The position numbers and the translations under genes are program-made. Shown here piece after piece: positions 45,391 through 57,504 of a stretch of 64,000 nt of DNA (positions are counted from its first letter, which is position 1; every line of letters starts with the position of its first letter). The DNA is from Curvularia sp. ZM96 (Eukaryota; Ascomycota; Dothideomycetes; Pleosporales; Pleosporaceae), in contig JAJGBQ010000007.1 of assembly GCA_022457065.1 (NCBI GenBank), forward strand, positions 1,550,001 to 1,614,000, given 5' to 3'. The notes under the pieces were generated by a model. The model did not search any database, was not told where the DNA came from, and was given only the letters and a program-made list of their open reading frames with translations.

Positions 45391-46190
45391 ATGGGTGTCG
45401 CAAAGAAGACTCGCAAGGTTGCGACAACCAAAAGAATCGTCGGTAAGCTCTCCTTTGCTTTGCAACCCCATAAAAAGATAAGAGACTGACTTCTGTCTGC
45501 TTCTAGGTCAACGCGATGCGAGACTGTATGCGACAAGACACTCCACCGCTCCGCCACTCGTACACTAACCATTGCTCTCCAGAAAGAAGAACCAGATGGC
45601 TGGAGAAATAGAAGCCAAGAAGAAGGAAGAAGAGAACAAAGCGAAGCGCGAAATGTAAGTCTTTACTTCTTTGTGCACAAGCACATGCGCGGGAACCATG
45701 CTTTCCATCGCTCTTGGAGCATACAGCTGACACCACGCCCAGTCCCCAAGTCTCATCCGCCCTCTTCTTCCAAGCCAACACCGCTCTCGGCCCGCCCTAC
45801 TCCGTCCTCGTTGACACTAACTTCCTCTCGCACACTGTACACGCCAAGCTAGAGCTCGACAAAGCCCTCATGGACCTGCTCTACGCCAAAGCCACGCCCA
45901 TCATAACCACGTGCGTCATGGCCGAGTTGGAGAAACTCGGTCCCAAGTACCGAATCGCGCTGCGCATTGCGCGCGACGAGCGCTGGCAGCGCCTCAAGTG
46001 CGACCACAAGGGAACCTATGCCGATGACTGCATCGTCGATCGCGTGCAGAAGCACAGAATTTATCTTGTTGCGACTAACGATAGGGATCTGAAGAGGAGG
46101 CTCAGGAAGATTCCCGGTGTGCCGATTGTTAGTGTGGCAAAGGGCAAATATGTTATCGAGAGGCTGCCGGATGTGCCTGATAGCCATTAA
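45391..46190 (+). CDS. FCF1: rRNA-processing PIN-domain protein Fcf1
   Basis: Four exons: 45391-45442, 45507-45525 (19 nt), 45583-45654 and 45743-46190, giving 196 residues, the normal Fcf1/Utp24 length. The N-terminus MGVAKKTRK...VGQRDARLKKNQ and the Lys/Glu helix match Fcf1. The PIN domain is in exon 4: VLVDTNFLSH with the first metal-binding Asp, ELEKLGPKYRIALR, ADDCIVDRV and VATNDRDLKRRLRKIPGVP with the remaining acidic residues. Fcf1 is the endonuclease of the small-subunit processome that cleaves pre-rRNA at early sites, and it works in the nucleolus. The 19-nt exon is required to join GQRDARL to KKNQ. Confidence 0.96.
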
Positions 46191-46899
46191 ACGCAAAGGA
46201 GTGGTCATCAATGGGTATAGTGAAGGAGGTAAAATGGAAAAGAAAAGACAAGAAAGAAGGAGAAGGGTGGTTCCGATTCTTTGCATAGCGCCCGGCGTTT
46301 AGGAATGGGTGATTTTGGAACATTGGTTTGGCTACGAGCAAACTTGATAAAATTGGCTGGACAGGTAAGCGCCTTGTCCAACGAGGAGAGTCTTCTTTGT
46401 TTGCTCGATGTATCCATGTCAGCGAGGCTGTGAATACAAGGCTGTCAAAGCAAAAGGCAATACCTAGAGCTTCTGCCAGAAGCCTAGGTAGATATTCTCC
46501 GATAAAAGTACATATATCGTTTCATCGCATGACTGCTAGCAGCAATCCACACAAATAGATTTGATGAAAATTTCACATAGGTACGACCACTGTAAACCTA
46601 AATCTTTGAAATGATAATATTTGGTCGGGTAAAATATGAGCAGTCGTCTACCTCCGGAACATCAGCTTCCTCCGCCGGTTGACACAGATATGCAAGACAC
46701 CCCTACGCTGTCTTGTTTTCCCACGCACCAACTTCAACATCTCTATCTACAACATACCAAGAGAGTCTATAGACCAGCTGTCCCCGATGCAAATGCAACA
46801 CAACTCGCTCAACAATGCCGAACGCTTCAAGTGGAACGAAAGAAAGTAAGGAGAAGAAAGGCTGAGGTGGACAAAGGAGAAGAAAAGAAAAGAGGCCAC
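46191..46899. other. Convergent intergenic region
   Basis: Probable 3' UTRs of FCF1 and the Izh3-like gene. A plus-strand ORF at 46636-47076 overlaps the Izh3-like coding region in antisense and has no recognisable domain. Confidence 0.45.
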
Positions 46900-48469
46900 C
46901 TAATACACAGAGCAACTTGTCTGTGCCCGGGTAAGTGCCTGAGTGAACATGACCTGCATAGCCTTGTAGTGGAAGATGATACCACCCAATACAGCGACAT
47001 GCCAGATGTTGTGCGAGCAGCCAACGTAGTCGAAGAAGCCAGGGAAAAAGCGTTCAGGTGTCTTGCTGGCGTATAGGCAAGCGCCTGTAACGTATACGAG
47101 CAGACTCTTTGTAATGGGGGCGTAAAAGTACTGTGCCCAAGCAATGCCGCGTGTGTATGCGAGCTGGCCAAAGGGAAGGAAACCTGTTAGGGCGAGGGAG
47201 CAGTAGAAGACGACGCGGAGCCAGGCCATGTCGGCGCGGTTGAAGGTTGGGTGCCAGGGGAGGATGACGCCGCCGATACCGAGCAGAGCTGTTATGCAGA
47301 TGTATGCCCAGCGGGAGACAGGCTCGCAGTAGAAAGCAGCGTACTCGGTTGTCATGATGGAGGCCGCGACGAGGAGCGAGATACCGGTGTAGTCAACACA
47401 GGCGAAGCGCTCAAGAAGTGTCTGGTGCGAAATGCTGTTCATGGTGTGCCAGATGGTCGAGCAGGCCAGGCATTTGCATGCGGCGAAGAAGAAGATGGCT
47501 GCGATGAAGATATCCGCCTTGGTCGACATGCTGAAGTTGCTGCTCGAGGGATAGAAATAAAAGGCAATAGCAAGTACCATGACGAAACCGAGGAGGTGGG
47601 TCCAGATGTTGATAAGCTCGTTGTGCAGACCGAATATGGAGCGGACGCATGCCCATTTGCCTTCTTGGAACCGGTAGCCCTTGAGAATATGGGGATTGAC
47701 CCGCCATGGCTCGGGTAAATCGTCGTAGCGGATCAGGCCGTGCGCTTTAGCTTGGGCAAGCGCTCGTTGCACAGCGTGCTCGACTCGAAGCTCAATGTTC
47801 TCGCGTGCCCTCTGCGCCTTGTCCAGACCCCTATCCACGACCCCCTTTGCGATCTCAATACCCTCGTCCATTTTCCGCCGACCTTCCTCATAAAAGTCAT
47901 GCGCATAAGTGCCAATGGATGCGTCGCCAAGCGCATATGCGCGTGCCTCGAAGTCGGTCAGGTAGCGGTCCATGAGCTCTATCCCCTCGAGGACCTTCTC
48001 TCCCAGCGTCTCTTTTCGCTCCAAGGCGTCCTTGTACCGCTCTTCCAGGGTCTCGACGAAGACGGAAGCCTGTCGCCGCCCCGCCTCGATTGCACCATCG
48101 GATATCTTGGAGCATGATTCGCGAACAGCAAGGAGCGTGTTGTAGGCGTACTCTACACCAGCATCGTACTTGAGGTGACCGTAGTCTTCAAGCAAATCGA
48201 GGCGGCAGTTGAGTTCAGTGAGGAAGTTGCGAAGCTGATAACAGGGGTCAGCATTCTGAAAGACAGTGGTTTAGCATGCAGGGTGTTGTACATACCAAGA
48301 GATGGAAGTTCTCCGCCTCATGCATGCAGGGGCGCGTATGCCACGAATGGCGCCGCTGGCGTTGCGCCGGGCGTTGCGAGGCGAAGGTGCCGTAACCTCG
48401 GTAGGTAGGCTCTTCCTGCGAAGTCATGACGGCGGAGCTGACGCCAACACTGGAGTTTGAGCGTGGCAT
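46900..48469 (-). CDS. PAQR/hemolysin III family membrane receptor, Izh3-like
   Basis: Two exons, 48469-48296 and 48255-46900, with a 40-nt intron, giving 509 residues. A second in-frame ATG at 48427 is possible. The first 230 residues are a cytosolic helical region rich in Glu/Arg, a feature of Izh3 compared with the shorter Izh1/2. The PAQR core then starts with RVNPHILKGYRFQEG and SIFGLHNELINIWTHLLG, followed by about seven hydrophobic segments. The conserved metal-site residues are visible in CSTIWHTM (His) and in the final GCSHNIWHVAVLGGIIFHY. PAQR proteins are related to adiponectin and progestin receptors; yeast homologues affect zinc and sterol homeostasis. The gene is divergent from the isomerase at 49476. 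Confidence 0.9.
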
Positions 48470-49475
48470 GAGGGGCGTTTGATATACAAGTTTGGCGCAG
48501 AGCTAGGCGGGGTTGTGTTGGAGGCGCGTGGCGGTCCTTCTTTCTGGTGCGAACCCAGACTACGAGGGTCTTGTGAGGCGCGACAGGGTGAGTCGATTGG
48601 CTGGTTGTTGCATGTGCTCAGGAAATGTCTCTGGCTGGGCGATGTCCTGTTCTTGTGGTGTTGGGCGCGGCGATTAGTGAAGCTGTGGGTCTTTTTTCTC
48701 CGCCTATCGGGGCAACCAAAGACGGGCGTGGTTACCGAATGTGTCAGGGATTGGACGGCACCAAGCGGGAGGGCAGTGAACGGCTTCTGGACCGAGGGAG
48801 AGCAATATATGTACAAAGTATGCCGGCACAGGAGTAGGGCACTTGTCGATAGCCTTTTGGGCACCGTGCGACTTGGCCGGCACGTCGTGGTATTGGCGCC
48901 GTCATGCGATGACCATGACAATTCACGGGTCCTGGCAGGTGTTGGTCCCTGGTTTTGTTTTGCGGCTCATAGGGCTGGATCTAGTTCGCCTCCCCAACAG
49001 ACGTCGACGAGACAGGGAGGCTAAAATTCTTCCCCGTCTCGACTCCTGCCAGTCATGTCCATTGTTGCTCGAAGCTTTGAGCACAGAATGCTCGACATGG
49101 ACATTTTCCTCTGACTAACAGCCAAGCTGCGGCCAACATCGCCCATGGAGTACCGCAGTGGCTGAGCGCGGCCTCGGCATGCAGCCACATGTGGCTAGTC
49201 TTTGTCCTTTCACGTGCCGTCATCCGAAGTGCCCTCAATGGGCCGCGAGTTTGCGGGGGCGCAATGTCGAGACAGCTCCTGTTTAGCAGCACAGAAAAAA
49301 CATGTCACAATGCGTCCGGCGTCTTGCTTGAAAAACGTGACCAGGCGTTGCTCAGTTATGGCACCTATGGACTAGCGCAAGGGTCCCGCGTTGGGGCAAT
49401 TGCAACCCAATCTCACCATCTTGAAATTTTCTGCTGCGTCGCTGGACCAACACATCCAAACACAAATTATTCAAC
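48470..49475. promoter_or_regulatory. Divergent promoter region between Izh3-like and MTR-1-P isomerase genes
   Basis: About 1 kb. No supported gene. A perfect CACGTG E-box is at 49211-49216, about 260 bp before the isomerase start. Confidence 0.45.
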
Positions 49476-50700
49476 ATGGTGCTGCAAGCAATCAAGTACT
49501 CCCGAGGCCAGCTCGAGATTCTCGACCAACTCAAACTCCCGCATGCCGAAGAGTATGACCACATTTACTCTAGCACTGACGCATGGCACGCCATCAAGGA
49601 CATGCGGACGCGGGGCGCACCAGCAATCGCCATTGTTGCTGCCCTGGCCCTCGCAGTTGAACTGACGAACATGAAGCTCTCTCAGGTCGCTGAAGAGGTC
49701 AAGGTCTTTATCATTGAAAAGTTGGAATACCTCGTCACTAGCCGGCCGACGGCTGTCAATCTTGCAGACGCTGCTGGTAAATTGCAAAAGATCACAGAAA
49801 ATGCCGCAGCCAAGGAAGGCGCAAATGGCGAGGCCGTAAGGGAGGCGTATGTGACCGCTGCTGAGCAAATGCTAGTCGATGATGTGAGCGACAATGAGAG
49901 CATCGGAAAGCATGGCGCAGAGTGGATAGTCAAGAACACCGAGGCTGGCAAGTTGGGCCCGGTCAGCATGATGACGCATTGCAACACTGGGTGTGTATAG
50001 GATTCTCTTGTCTAGTCCAGGCTGTTAACGTTACAGATCGCTCGCAACTGCAGGATATGGCACAGCACTTGGCGTAATCCGGTCACTACATGCCAACGGC
50101 TCACTGAAGCATGCCTTCTGTTCAGAAACCCGTCCGTACAACCAAGGTTCCAGATTGACTGCGTTTGAGTTGGTTCACGACAAGATACCAGCCACTCTGA
50201 TTACCGATTCCATGGCTGCGGCCCTGCTTCGGCTGCGGGGCAAGAGCGAGAACATTGCCGGCATAGTAGTTGGCGCTGACCGAGTAGCCGCAAATGGCGA
50301 CACAGCCAACAAAATCGGCACCTATTCACTCGCTATCCTTGCTAAGCACCACGGAGTCAAGTTCCTCGTAGCAGCACCGCGGACGACGATTGACTTGAAG
50401 ACCAAGTCTGGAGCAGACATTGTCATCGAAGAGCGACCTGGAAAGGAGGTCACTCTTGTAAAGGGACCAAGGCATGATGGTGTTTCGCTTGACCTGGGTG
50501 TTGTCGAGACCATCAGCATCGCAGCCAACGGTATCGACGTATGGAACCCAGCGTTCGACGTCACTCCCGCGGAACTAATCGACGGAATCATCACTGAGGT
50601 GGGTGTGGTCGAGAAGGACAGCAACGGAGTATTCCATTTGGACAAGGTCTTCGAGGCCAAGGGCTCAGAAACTAAGCCTTCAACTATTGGTGGTTTGTAA
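49476..50700 (+). CDS. MRI1: Methylthioribose-1-phosphate isomerase
   Basis: Two exons, 49476-49990 and 50037-50700, joined by a 46-nt intron, giving 392 residues. The enzyme converts 5-methylthioribose 1-phosphate to the ribulose form in the methionine salvage pathway. Family signatures are complete: MRTRGAPAIAIVAALALA near residue 43, [21 protein letters not shown] with the catalytic Cys at about 169 (the intron splits this motif), ETRPYNQGSRLTAFEL, and GADRVAANGDTANKIGTY with the catalytic Asp at about 253. NPAFDVTPAELIDGIITEVG near the C-terminus is also characteristic and separates it from eIF2B subunits. The ATG gives the expected N-terminus (LQAIKYSRGQLEILDQL). Confidence 0.96.
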
Positions 50701-50987
50701 ACCATCAATCTGTTGCCTTCCCTAGAATAGACATGTTTCCAAAATCTAAATCTATCCACTGTCTGCCTTTGCTGAGGGCAAACCTGTACTGTATTCGACT
50801 GTTGCAGTCCGTCTACCCATTAAAAATACTCGTCTTGATCGCATTGCGTCGTGCAAATCGTGAAACTGTAGTAGTTTCGCACTCGATTACTATGGCGTTG
50901 GATTTGATACGTGAGTTGTCGTCATTGTAAAGAGCGAGGTTTGCAGTGAGAATCTAGGCCGACACCGAGTACGTAGGTTTGTGGACT

Positions 50988-51272
50988 TCATGTCGCCTTC
51001 TCGTCTGGTTTCGCAGACTGCTTGCCGTCCTTGGAGCTTTCTTTCAGCTCCTGCTCTGCCTTTTCTGCTTGCGCAAGAAGAGCTTCAATATTCTTCTCAA
51101 TAGAATCGAGGTGGCTCTCCAAGGCGGCGGCTGTTTGTTCGCCTCGCTGCAGTTCCTTGAACGCCTTGCATAGAGATTAGGGTTTGCGGACAGTATTTGC
51201 CAAAGAACATACCTGCGCAAGATCGGCTTCTGCATGCGACCCAGCACTCGTTCCGTTTTGTTCGCCCGGCAT
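50988..51272 (-). CDS. Small coiled-coil protein, 78 residues
   Basis: Two exons, 51272-51213 and 51164-50988, with a 48-nt intron. The spliced product begins MPGEQNGTSAGSHAEADLAQ and continues into an amphipathic Leu/Glu/Lys helix (AFKELQRGEQTAAALES, LDSIEKNIEALLAQAEK) and a Lys/Ser tail. Heptad-like Leu/Ile spacing suggests a coiled coil. I do not recognise the family; size and shape resemble accessory subunits of larger complexes. The clean GT-AG intron and good frame support a real gene. It faces away from PAN1 with 260 bp between start codons. Confidence 0.75.
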
Positions 51273-51532
51273 GATGTGGATGGGTGGTATGGATGTCGTT
51301 TGCTTATGAAGCCGAACGCGACGACGGTGCTCGAGGATGACGACGGAGCCTCTCACTAGCGCGAACATACCCGTGCACCTTCTAGGAACCCGGCACAGCC
51401 CAGACCTGTAACCCAACTCCATTCCACCTTCCACTCTTCCTGCCTACGTGCACTCTTTCGTATACATCCGTTTCTGTTCCGCATGCGCGCATCAACACTC
51501 CTTTAATTCACGCGCAAAACAAGTCGCCCACC

Positions 51533-54500
51533 ATGTTCTCTGGGTCCAACTCGTACTTAGGGGGCGGCAATAGTGCCCGACCCGGGCAGCCGCAGTATGG
51601 TCAGCAGCAACAGCAGCAGCAGCAACAGCCATTCCAGCAACCTGGAGGCTTCCAGGGCGGATTGATGCCTCAGCCTACGGGCTTCGGGGGTGGACCAATG
51701 CAACCTCAGTATACAGGTTTCCCGGGCCAGCCTACGGGCTTCGGACAGCAGCCGCAATTACAGCCACAGTATACCGGTTTCCCTGGCCAGCAAGCCCAGC
51801 AATTCCAACAGCAGCAGGCCCCCCAACAGATGCCCTTCCAGACTGGCGCGCCTCCCCAGCAACAGCAGCAGCCTCCGGCTCAACCGCAGAGGCCTCAGCC
51901 TACAGGCATGACGTCGGCGCAGATGGCTGATTCGTTTCGCGGAAGCGGTGCTTCTTCTGTGCCACCACCGGTACCTGCCAAGGGCAGCAAGATTCCGAAC
52001 ATCAGGCTCTCGTTCATTACGGCGCAAGACCAGGCCAAGTTTGAACAGCTGTTCAAGTCGGCTGTAGGAAACGCGCAAGCTCTATCAGGAGACAAGGCGC
52101 GAGACCTCTTGATGCGATCCAAGCTGCCGGGAGATGCTCTTTCCCATATCTGGTACGTTCAACTGGCTCCGCAACCCGGCCTATCCTAACAAACTCAGGA
52201 CACTCTCAGACACCACCAAGTCGGGACAGCTTCTCTTCCCCGAATTCGCGCTTGCCATGTACCTGTGCAATCTCAAATTGACAGGGAAAGACCTCCCCAA
52301 CTCGCTGCCCGAACGTGTCAAGAATGAGGTATCCAGCATGGTGGACATTATCTCATTTGGTGTCGCGGACGAGCCTTCGAGAGGAGCCACGCCTTCCAAT
52401 GCCCCCAAGATCAACGAACCTCCTTCGATCCAGCAACCGCAACCGCAAACTTCCAACAGTCAATTGCTATCTTCGTTGGTGTCGCAGCCAACTGGGTTCG
52501 GTCAACAGCCGATGGGCATGCAACCACAACCTACAGGGTTTGGACAGCAGCCGACTGGTCTGCAGCCGCAGCCTACCGGTTTTGGACAGCAATCTCCAGG
52601 TGGTTACAACGGGCCGCGTCCACCGATGCCCCCTATGCCCACCGGGTTCGGCTCAAACCTGGCGCCCAACCAAACCAGTATGGCTCCGCTCAATGCTCAG
52701 CCTACCGGAATGCCTGGTCAATGGGGTCTTGCGAACACACCTGCGACCGGGTTGCCCAACATCGAGGCTCTGGCGCAGAGGATGATGCCGCAGACTGGTC
52801 GCGAAGGTGGTACCCACACAACTGCGGGATTGACTGGCAACGCGACAATTCCTTGGGCTATAACAAAGGGCGAAAAGAAGCTATATGATGAGACGTTCCG
52901 CGCTTGGGATGGTATGGGCAAGGGTTACATTAGCGGATCGCAGGCTCTCGAGATCTTTGGGCAGAGTGGGCTGCCCAAGTCTGACTTGGAGCGTATATGG
53001 ACACTTGCCGACTCCGCTGATCGCGGTCGTCTTGATCTTGATCAATTTGCTGTTGCCATGCACTTGATCTACCGCAAGCTCAATGGCTATCCTATCCCTG
53101 CTCGTCTCCCTCCTGAATTGGTTCCACCCTCAACCCGCAACATCAATGACTCTATTGGTGCCATGAAAAACTTGCTTCGTGGCGATGCCGAGGACAGGAA
53201 GAATTCTGGCGCTTTCCTCCAACCCCAGCGAACTGGTGTTAGCTATCTCAAGTCCCATTCTTTCCGTGCTGGAAGTCCACAAGCTGGTGGTCGCAAGGAT
53301 GCCACCGTTTTCCGCAACAATGATGACAATATAGGCTACAAATCAAGCGCCAGACATCGTATTGGTGGGGGCGGTCGGTCGCCGTCTCCTGCTCAACCAG
53401 GTTCTCCTGCTTCAGACCGGGCTGACGAGATGACTCTCGACCAGCTTCGAAAGGCCGTCAAGGAGAAGCAAATTCTTTTGGATGCCATGGACGCACGAGA
53501 CGAGAACGCCGCGGACGAAGATGACGCGCTCGACCGCCGGGATCGTCGGGAGGCTGACGAGCTCTATCGCCGTATTCGTAGAATACAAGAAGACATCGAT
53601 GCCCATCCCAAAGCAGCTTTGAGATCTTCCGACTCGGATGCGGAGCGCCGAGCCCTTAAGCGCCAGCTACAAAACTTGACTGATCGCTTGCCTGAGCTTG
53701 CGTCCAACGTACGCAGAACAGAGCGTGAAATCGCGGATGCCCAGCTTGAGCTCTTCAGGCTCAAGGATGCTAAAGCGCACCCCGGATCTGCGTCTGCGAT
53801 CGTGGGCACTGGTCCAGGTGGTGCAGTGACTGAATCCGACAGACTGAAGGCTCGTGCTAAGGCTATGATGCAAGCTCGTTCTGCTGCCTTGACCGGAAAG
53901 CCCGTACCCGTCAGCGATGACACGGGGGCCGCAGCAGAACGCCTAGAAAAGGAGACTTCACGTATTCGATCTGAGAGGGAAAACAATGAGCGCATGATTC
54001 GCGACGTCGAAGACAGTGTCAATGAGTACAGCCGAGGACTAGAGGCAAGTCTCAAGGAAGGAGGACATGACAACACTAGTGAGCACGAACGACGCAGGTG
54101 GGAAGAAGCTCTGGGTGTTGAGGACGAGGTCAGAGACTTCATCTTTGATCTTCAGCGAAGCAGCCGAGCAGCACGCGTCCGCAAAGAAGAGTAAGTGTCT
54201 TCAGCGTCTATTCGAACACTACATTTACTAACTCGTTAAAGCTCATCGCGAGACAACTACCGATCTCGTTCAGCGGATACTCGCCCAGCAGCTTCTCGTT
54301 ATGAGAGCCCTGCTACTAGTGCTGACCCTGTTCCTCGGCCTTCAACTTCCACTCCTCGTCCTGGCGCTGCGTACAAGACGCCAGAAGAACGGGCGGCTTT
54401 CATCAAGCAACAAGCTGAGCAGCGAATGGCCGAGCGACTAGCTGCCTTGGGCATCAAGGCTCCGACCAAACCTGGCGAAACCCCCCAACAGCGTGCTGAT

Positions 54501-55919
54501 CGTGAGAAGAGAGAACGCGAGGAGAAACTTCGTCAGGCCGAAGAGGAGGATGCACGCCGTGAAGAAGAGCGTCAAAGGCGTCTTAACGATGAATCAGCTG
54601 CACCACCAGTCCCAACCAAGAGCAGCGGCAAGAAGCCAGCGCCGCCACCACCAGCGTCGCGCAAGAACAAGAACGATATCGCACAGCACGACGCACAACA
54701 GGCAGAAGCCGAATCTAGGAGGGTGGAAAACGAAATGGCTGAAAAGGCTCTCCATGAGCAACAAGAAGCACAGGAGGCAGAGACAAGACGCCTGGAGTAT
54801 GTGAACGCTGAACTCTTGCCCGAGGTTTTACTAACAACGAACAGGGAAGAGGAACGCAGACAAGAGAGCGAGTTGGCCAGTGAACGCGAGGCCGCTCAAG
54901 CCAGACTTCGTGCTCTTGAAGAGCAAGTCCAGCAGGGTAAACTGAAGAAGGCCGAAGAGAAGAAACGCAGGGAAGCAGCTTCCAAGGATGCTAAAGAGAA
55001 AGAGGCACGATTGGCTGCACAGCGTGCCGAGATTGAAGCTGCTCGTGAACGTGAACGCCAGCTACAACTGCAGCTCGAAGCACTCGATGATGATCAGTCC
55101 TCAGATGACGAAGGCCCGCAAAACATTACTCCCCAGGATAACACACCTACCGCCAGCCAGGAATTGCCACGTGAATCCGCAATTCCACAACCACCACCGG
55201 TGCCGCAGGTTTCTCACAATACACCGCCGTCGTCCATCGCTAGCCCGCCTGCGTCATCTGTGACCAGCCCGCATCCTGGTACGGGCGATACTGAGACGAA
55301 GAACCCATTCTTGAAGAAGATGGCCATGTCCAACCAGGAAAACAATGCTGCTACCCCGCCTGGCCCAACAAGCACTACAAGTGAAGTGTCTACAAACCCC
55401 TTCCACCGTCTGACCCAGGAAAATGCCAACAAAGCTGCCGTACCTACGTTCAATGAGCCGGCTGCCCCTTCGGCCCGTAGACTCGGACGGCAAGATGACG
55501 ATGATTGGTCTGTTGTTGATTCGGATGATTCCTCATCCGATGACGATGAAGGACCTACGCAGGGTGGTGCTAAACAGCTAGCCTCTATTCTCTTCGGCAC
55601 TATGGCGCCCCCGCGCCCTCTATCTTCGATGGACAACAAGAGCCCCCGCGCTGAGAGTCCGGCCGTAGCATCACCACCTGCAGGCATTCCTCCTCCTCCA
55701 CCCATGCCTTCAAGTGGTGCCCCGCCACCACCTCCAGGTCCTCCACCGCCGCCTCTAGGTGGTGCACCTCCGCCACCACCTATGCCTACCGTGAGGTCTC
55801 CAGCTGGGGCACCTAACCGTGGTGCGCTGCTTGGTGAGATTGTTGCTGGAAAGGGACTGCGGAAAGTGGAGACCAAGGACAGAAGTACAGCTGCGACTGC
55901 CGGAAGGGTTTTGGGCTGA
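51533..55919 (+). CDS. PAN1: Actin cytoskeleton-regulatory complex protein Pan1
   Basis: Four exons: 51533-52152, 52199-54190, 54242-54796 and 54845-55919, giving 1413 residues. The order is a Gln/Gly-rich N-terminus with PTGF/YTGF repeats, EH domain 1 at about 158-250 (split by intron 1 at HIW/TLSD), more QPTG repeats, EH domain 2 at about 425-505 (KLYDETFRAWDGMGKGYISG ... LERIWTLADSADRGRLDLDQ), a central coiled coil, a Glu/Arg/Lys-rich coiled coil, and a C-terminal proline-rich part with a WH2-like GALLGEIVAGKGLRKV. Pan1 is the scaffold linking endocytic adaptors (through NPF motifs) to Arp2/3 actin assembly at cortical patches. Multiple [L/M]xxQxTG sites are present. The third intron is a multiple of three without a stop. 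Confidence 0.95.
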
Positions 55920-56289
55920 GGTAATTGTCATAAGATTAATCAAGGCAGGGTTGGATGGATTGTAGTGTAGTATAGTATCACTTTGCGTAGAGTACAGATT
56001 GCTTCAGGTACCTCATTGACCTTGTGTTGGACATTCTGCACGTTGTTTACCATTCTCAACTTGAGTCTTGATTCTAACCAGTTGTCCTAGTCCAGAGTGA
56101 CTACTCTATGCGAAGTTTCACGATATCTGCCAGAACATTCTCTTGTTCTACTTGGCACGAAGCATCCACTATAATGACCAACAGGGAAACATGGGCTTCA
56201 TATCTTGTGGCATTACTATCAGTTACCGTTGCGTGTTCCTTGAATCATCAGCCGTCGTGTTTCTATCTGATGGGTTCACACTCTCACAA
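55920..56289. other. Convergent 3' region of PAN1 and the hydroxylase gene
   Basis: 370 bp between two converging stop codons. No gene seen. Confidence 0.5.
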
Positions 56290-57504
56290 TCAAGCTTCCT
56301 GTTCTCCGCTCGCACCGTCCTGCTTTTCTACTTCATCCAACGACGGCACATAACCATCCACCATCCAACTCCAAATATTCAGCCCGACCTTCTCCCCCTT
56401 CGTAACTGGCAGGCCCGCATGCCAACTCTCAGGGTACCCCGAACCATCAGCACGGATGTTCTCCCAATACACAGCGTTACCAGGAATAGGTTTGAAAATG
56501 ACGCCCTTGTTGAGATCTTCCTGCGGCCGCTCCCGAATCGCCTTGATCATCAACGTATCATTTTCCCCCTCACTACTATCGTTATCTGTGCTTGACGAGG
56601 TACCAGTAGAAGTAAGCGATCCATAAGTGCCATCGACATCACATTCGATAAAAGCGCACCAACTCTTATCCCTCGGTTTCTGCAAGCGCGGAAAATGCGT
56701 GCCTCCACCCTCGCACTGGCCGTCGACGTAGACCATGAAGCTGCTCACACGCCCACTGCGCTTAGTCGCTGTGCTCCAGTCGTAGTGGTAGGTGTAGTGG
56801 CCGCCTACACCGTAGCGTTGGCTCCAGAGCTTCTCGATGAAAGTGTTGGGTCGCCAGCCTTGGAAGGTGCGGGCGCGGTCTTCGATGCATTTTACGGTTT
56901 GGGAGCGGGGTAGAGCGGCTTTCTCGGAGAGGCGGACGTTGGGGTTCAGGGATTCGCGGCCGGAGGTCCAGATTGTGGAGGGTTTGAAATGAGGGGTGCT
57001 GGGAGGTTTGTTAGTTGGTGTTGTAGTTGTATTAGTGCTTTGATCCTCCTTTTGTGTCCCTCCCCTCCTTGTTAGGTTAGAGCATTCATGCATAGCATTT
57101 ACTCTTTTGCACATTCTCCCTCACTTTGTTTCGTGTGCTCAGAAGAATGAGAATGGATTCACGTACCTCAAATCAACAATCTCCTTCCCTTCTCCCTCTC
57201 CTAGAAACCCTTCAATATAGACAACCAAGGGTTCTCGGCTTAAAATGTGAACACCCTTGTAACGATGCTCTGCACATGACAGATTCTTCTCTGGTATGAC
57301 CAAACTCTCCAATGTCTTCACGTCCACCACTTTTCCTTCTCTTGGATTGTCCTTGACATTATAGTCATTGTCTGAACCAGATGACGAAAAATCAACCAAA
57401 GACGAAAAGGGAGCTCCCGCGAGAAAGTATGCTAAAACGGCTAGAAATGCGTATTGAACGATTGCAGATACTGATGTTTGCGTTGGCGGAGGCGGTGAAG
57501 GCAT
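56290..57504 (-). CDS. Prolyl 4-hydroxylase-like 2-oxoglutarate/Fe(II) dioxygenase
   Basis: Two exons, 57504-57167 and 56998-56290, with a 168-nt intron, giving 348 residues. A membrane anchor (AIVQYAFLAVLAYFLAG) follows a short Pro-rich N-terminus, so a type II membrane protein of the secretory pathway is likely. The catalytic domain has the Fe(II) triad: HYD in YTYHYDWS and the distal His in SWHAGLPV, with the 2-oxoglutarate-binding Lys in KGEKVGLNIWSW. TFQGWRPNTFIEKLWSQRYG and GGGTHFPRL also match the P4H alpha-subunit-like family. An acidic Ser-rich loop (TSSSTDNDSSEGEND) interrupts the domain. Predicted substrates are prolines of secreted or lumenal proteins; this is inferred. Confidence 0.88.

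Noticed and set aside
46636..47076. 146-codon plus-strand ORF
   Set aside because: It runs antisense into the Izh3-like coding region and has no domain.
55214..55876. 220-codon Gly-rich minus-strand ORF
   Set aside because: It is the complement of Pan1's proline-rich tail; Gly runs mirror Pro codons.
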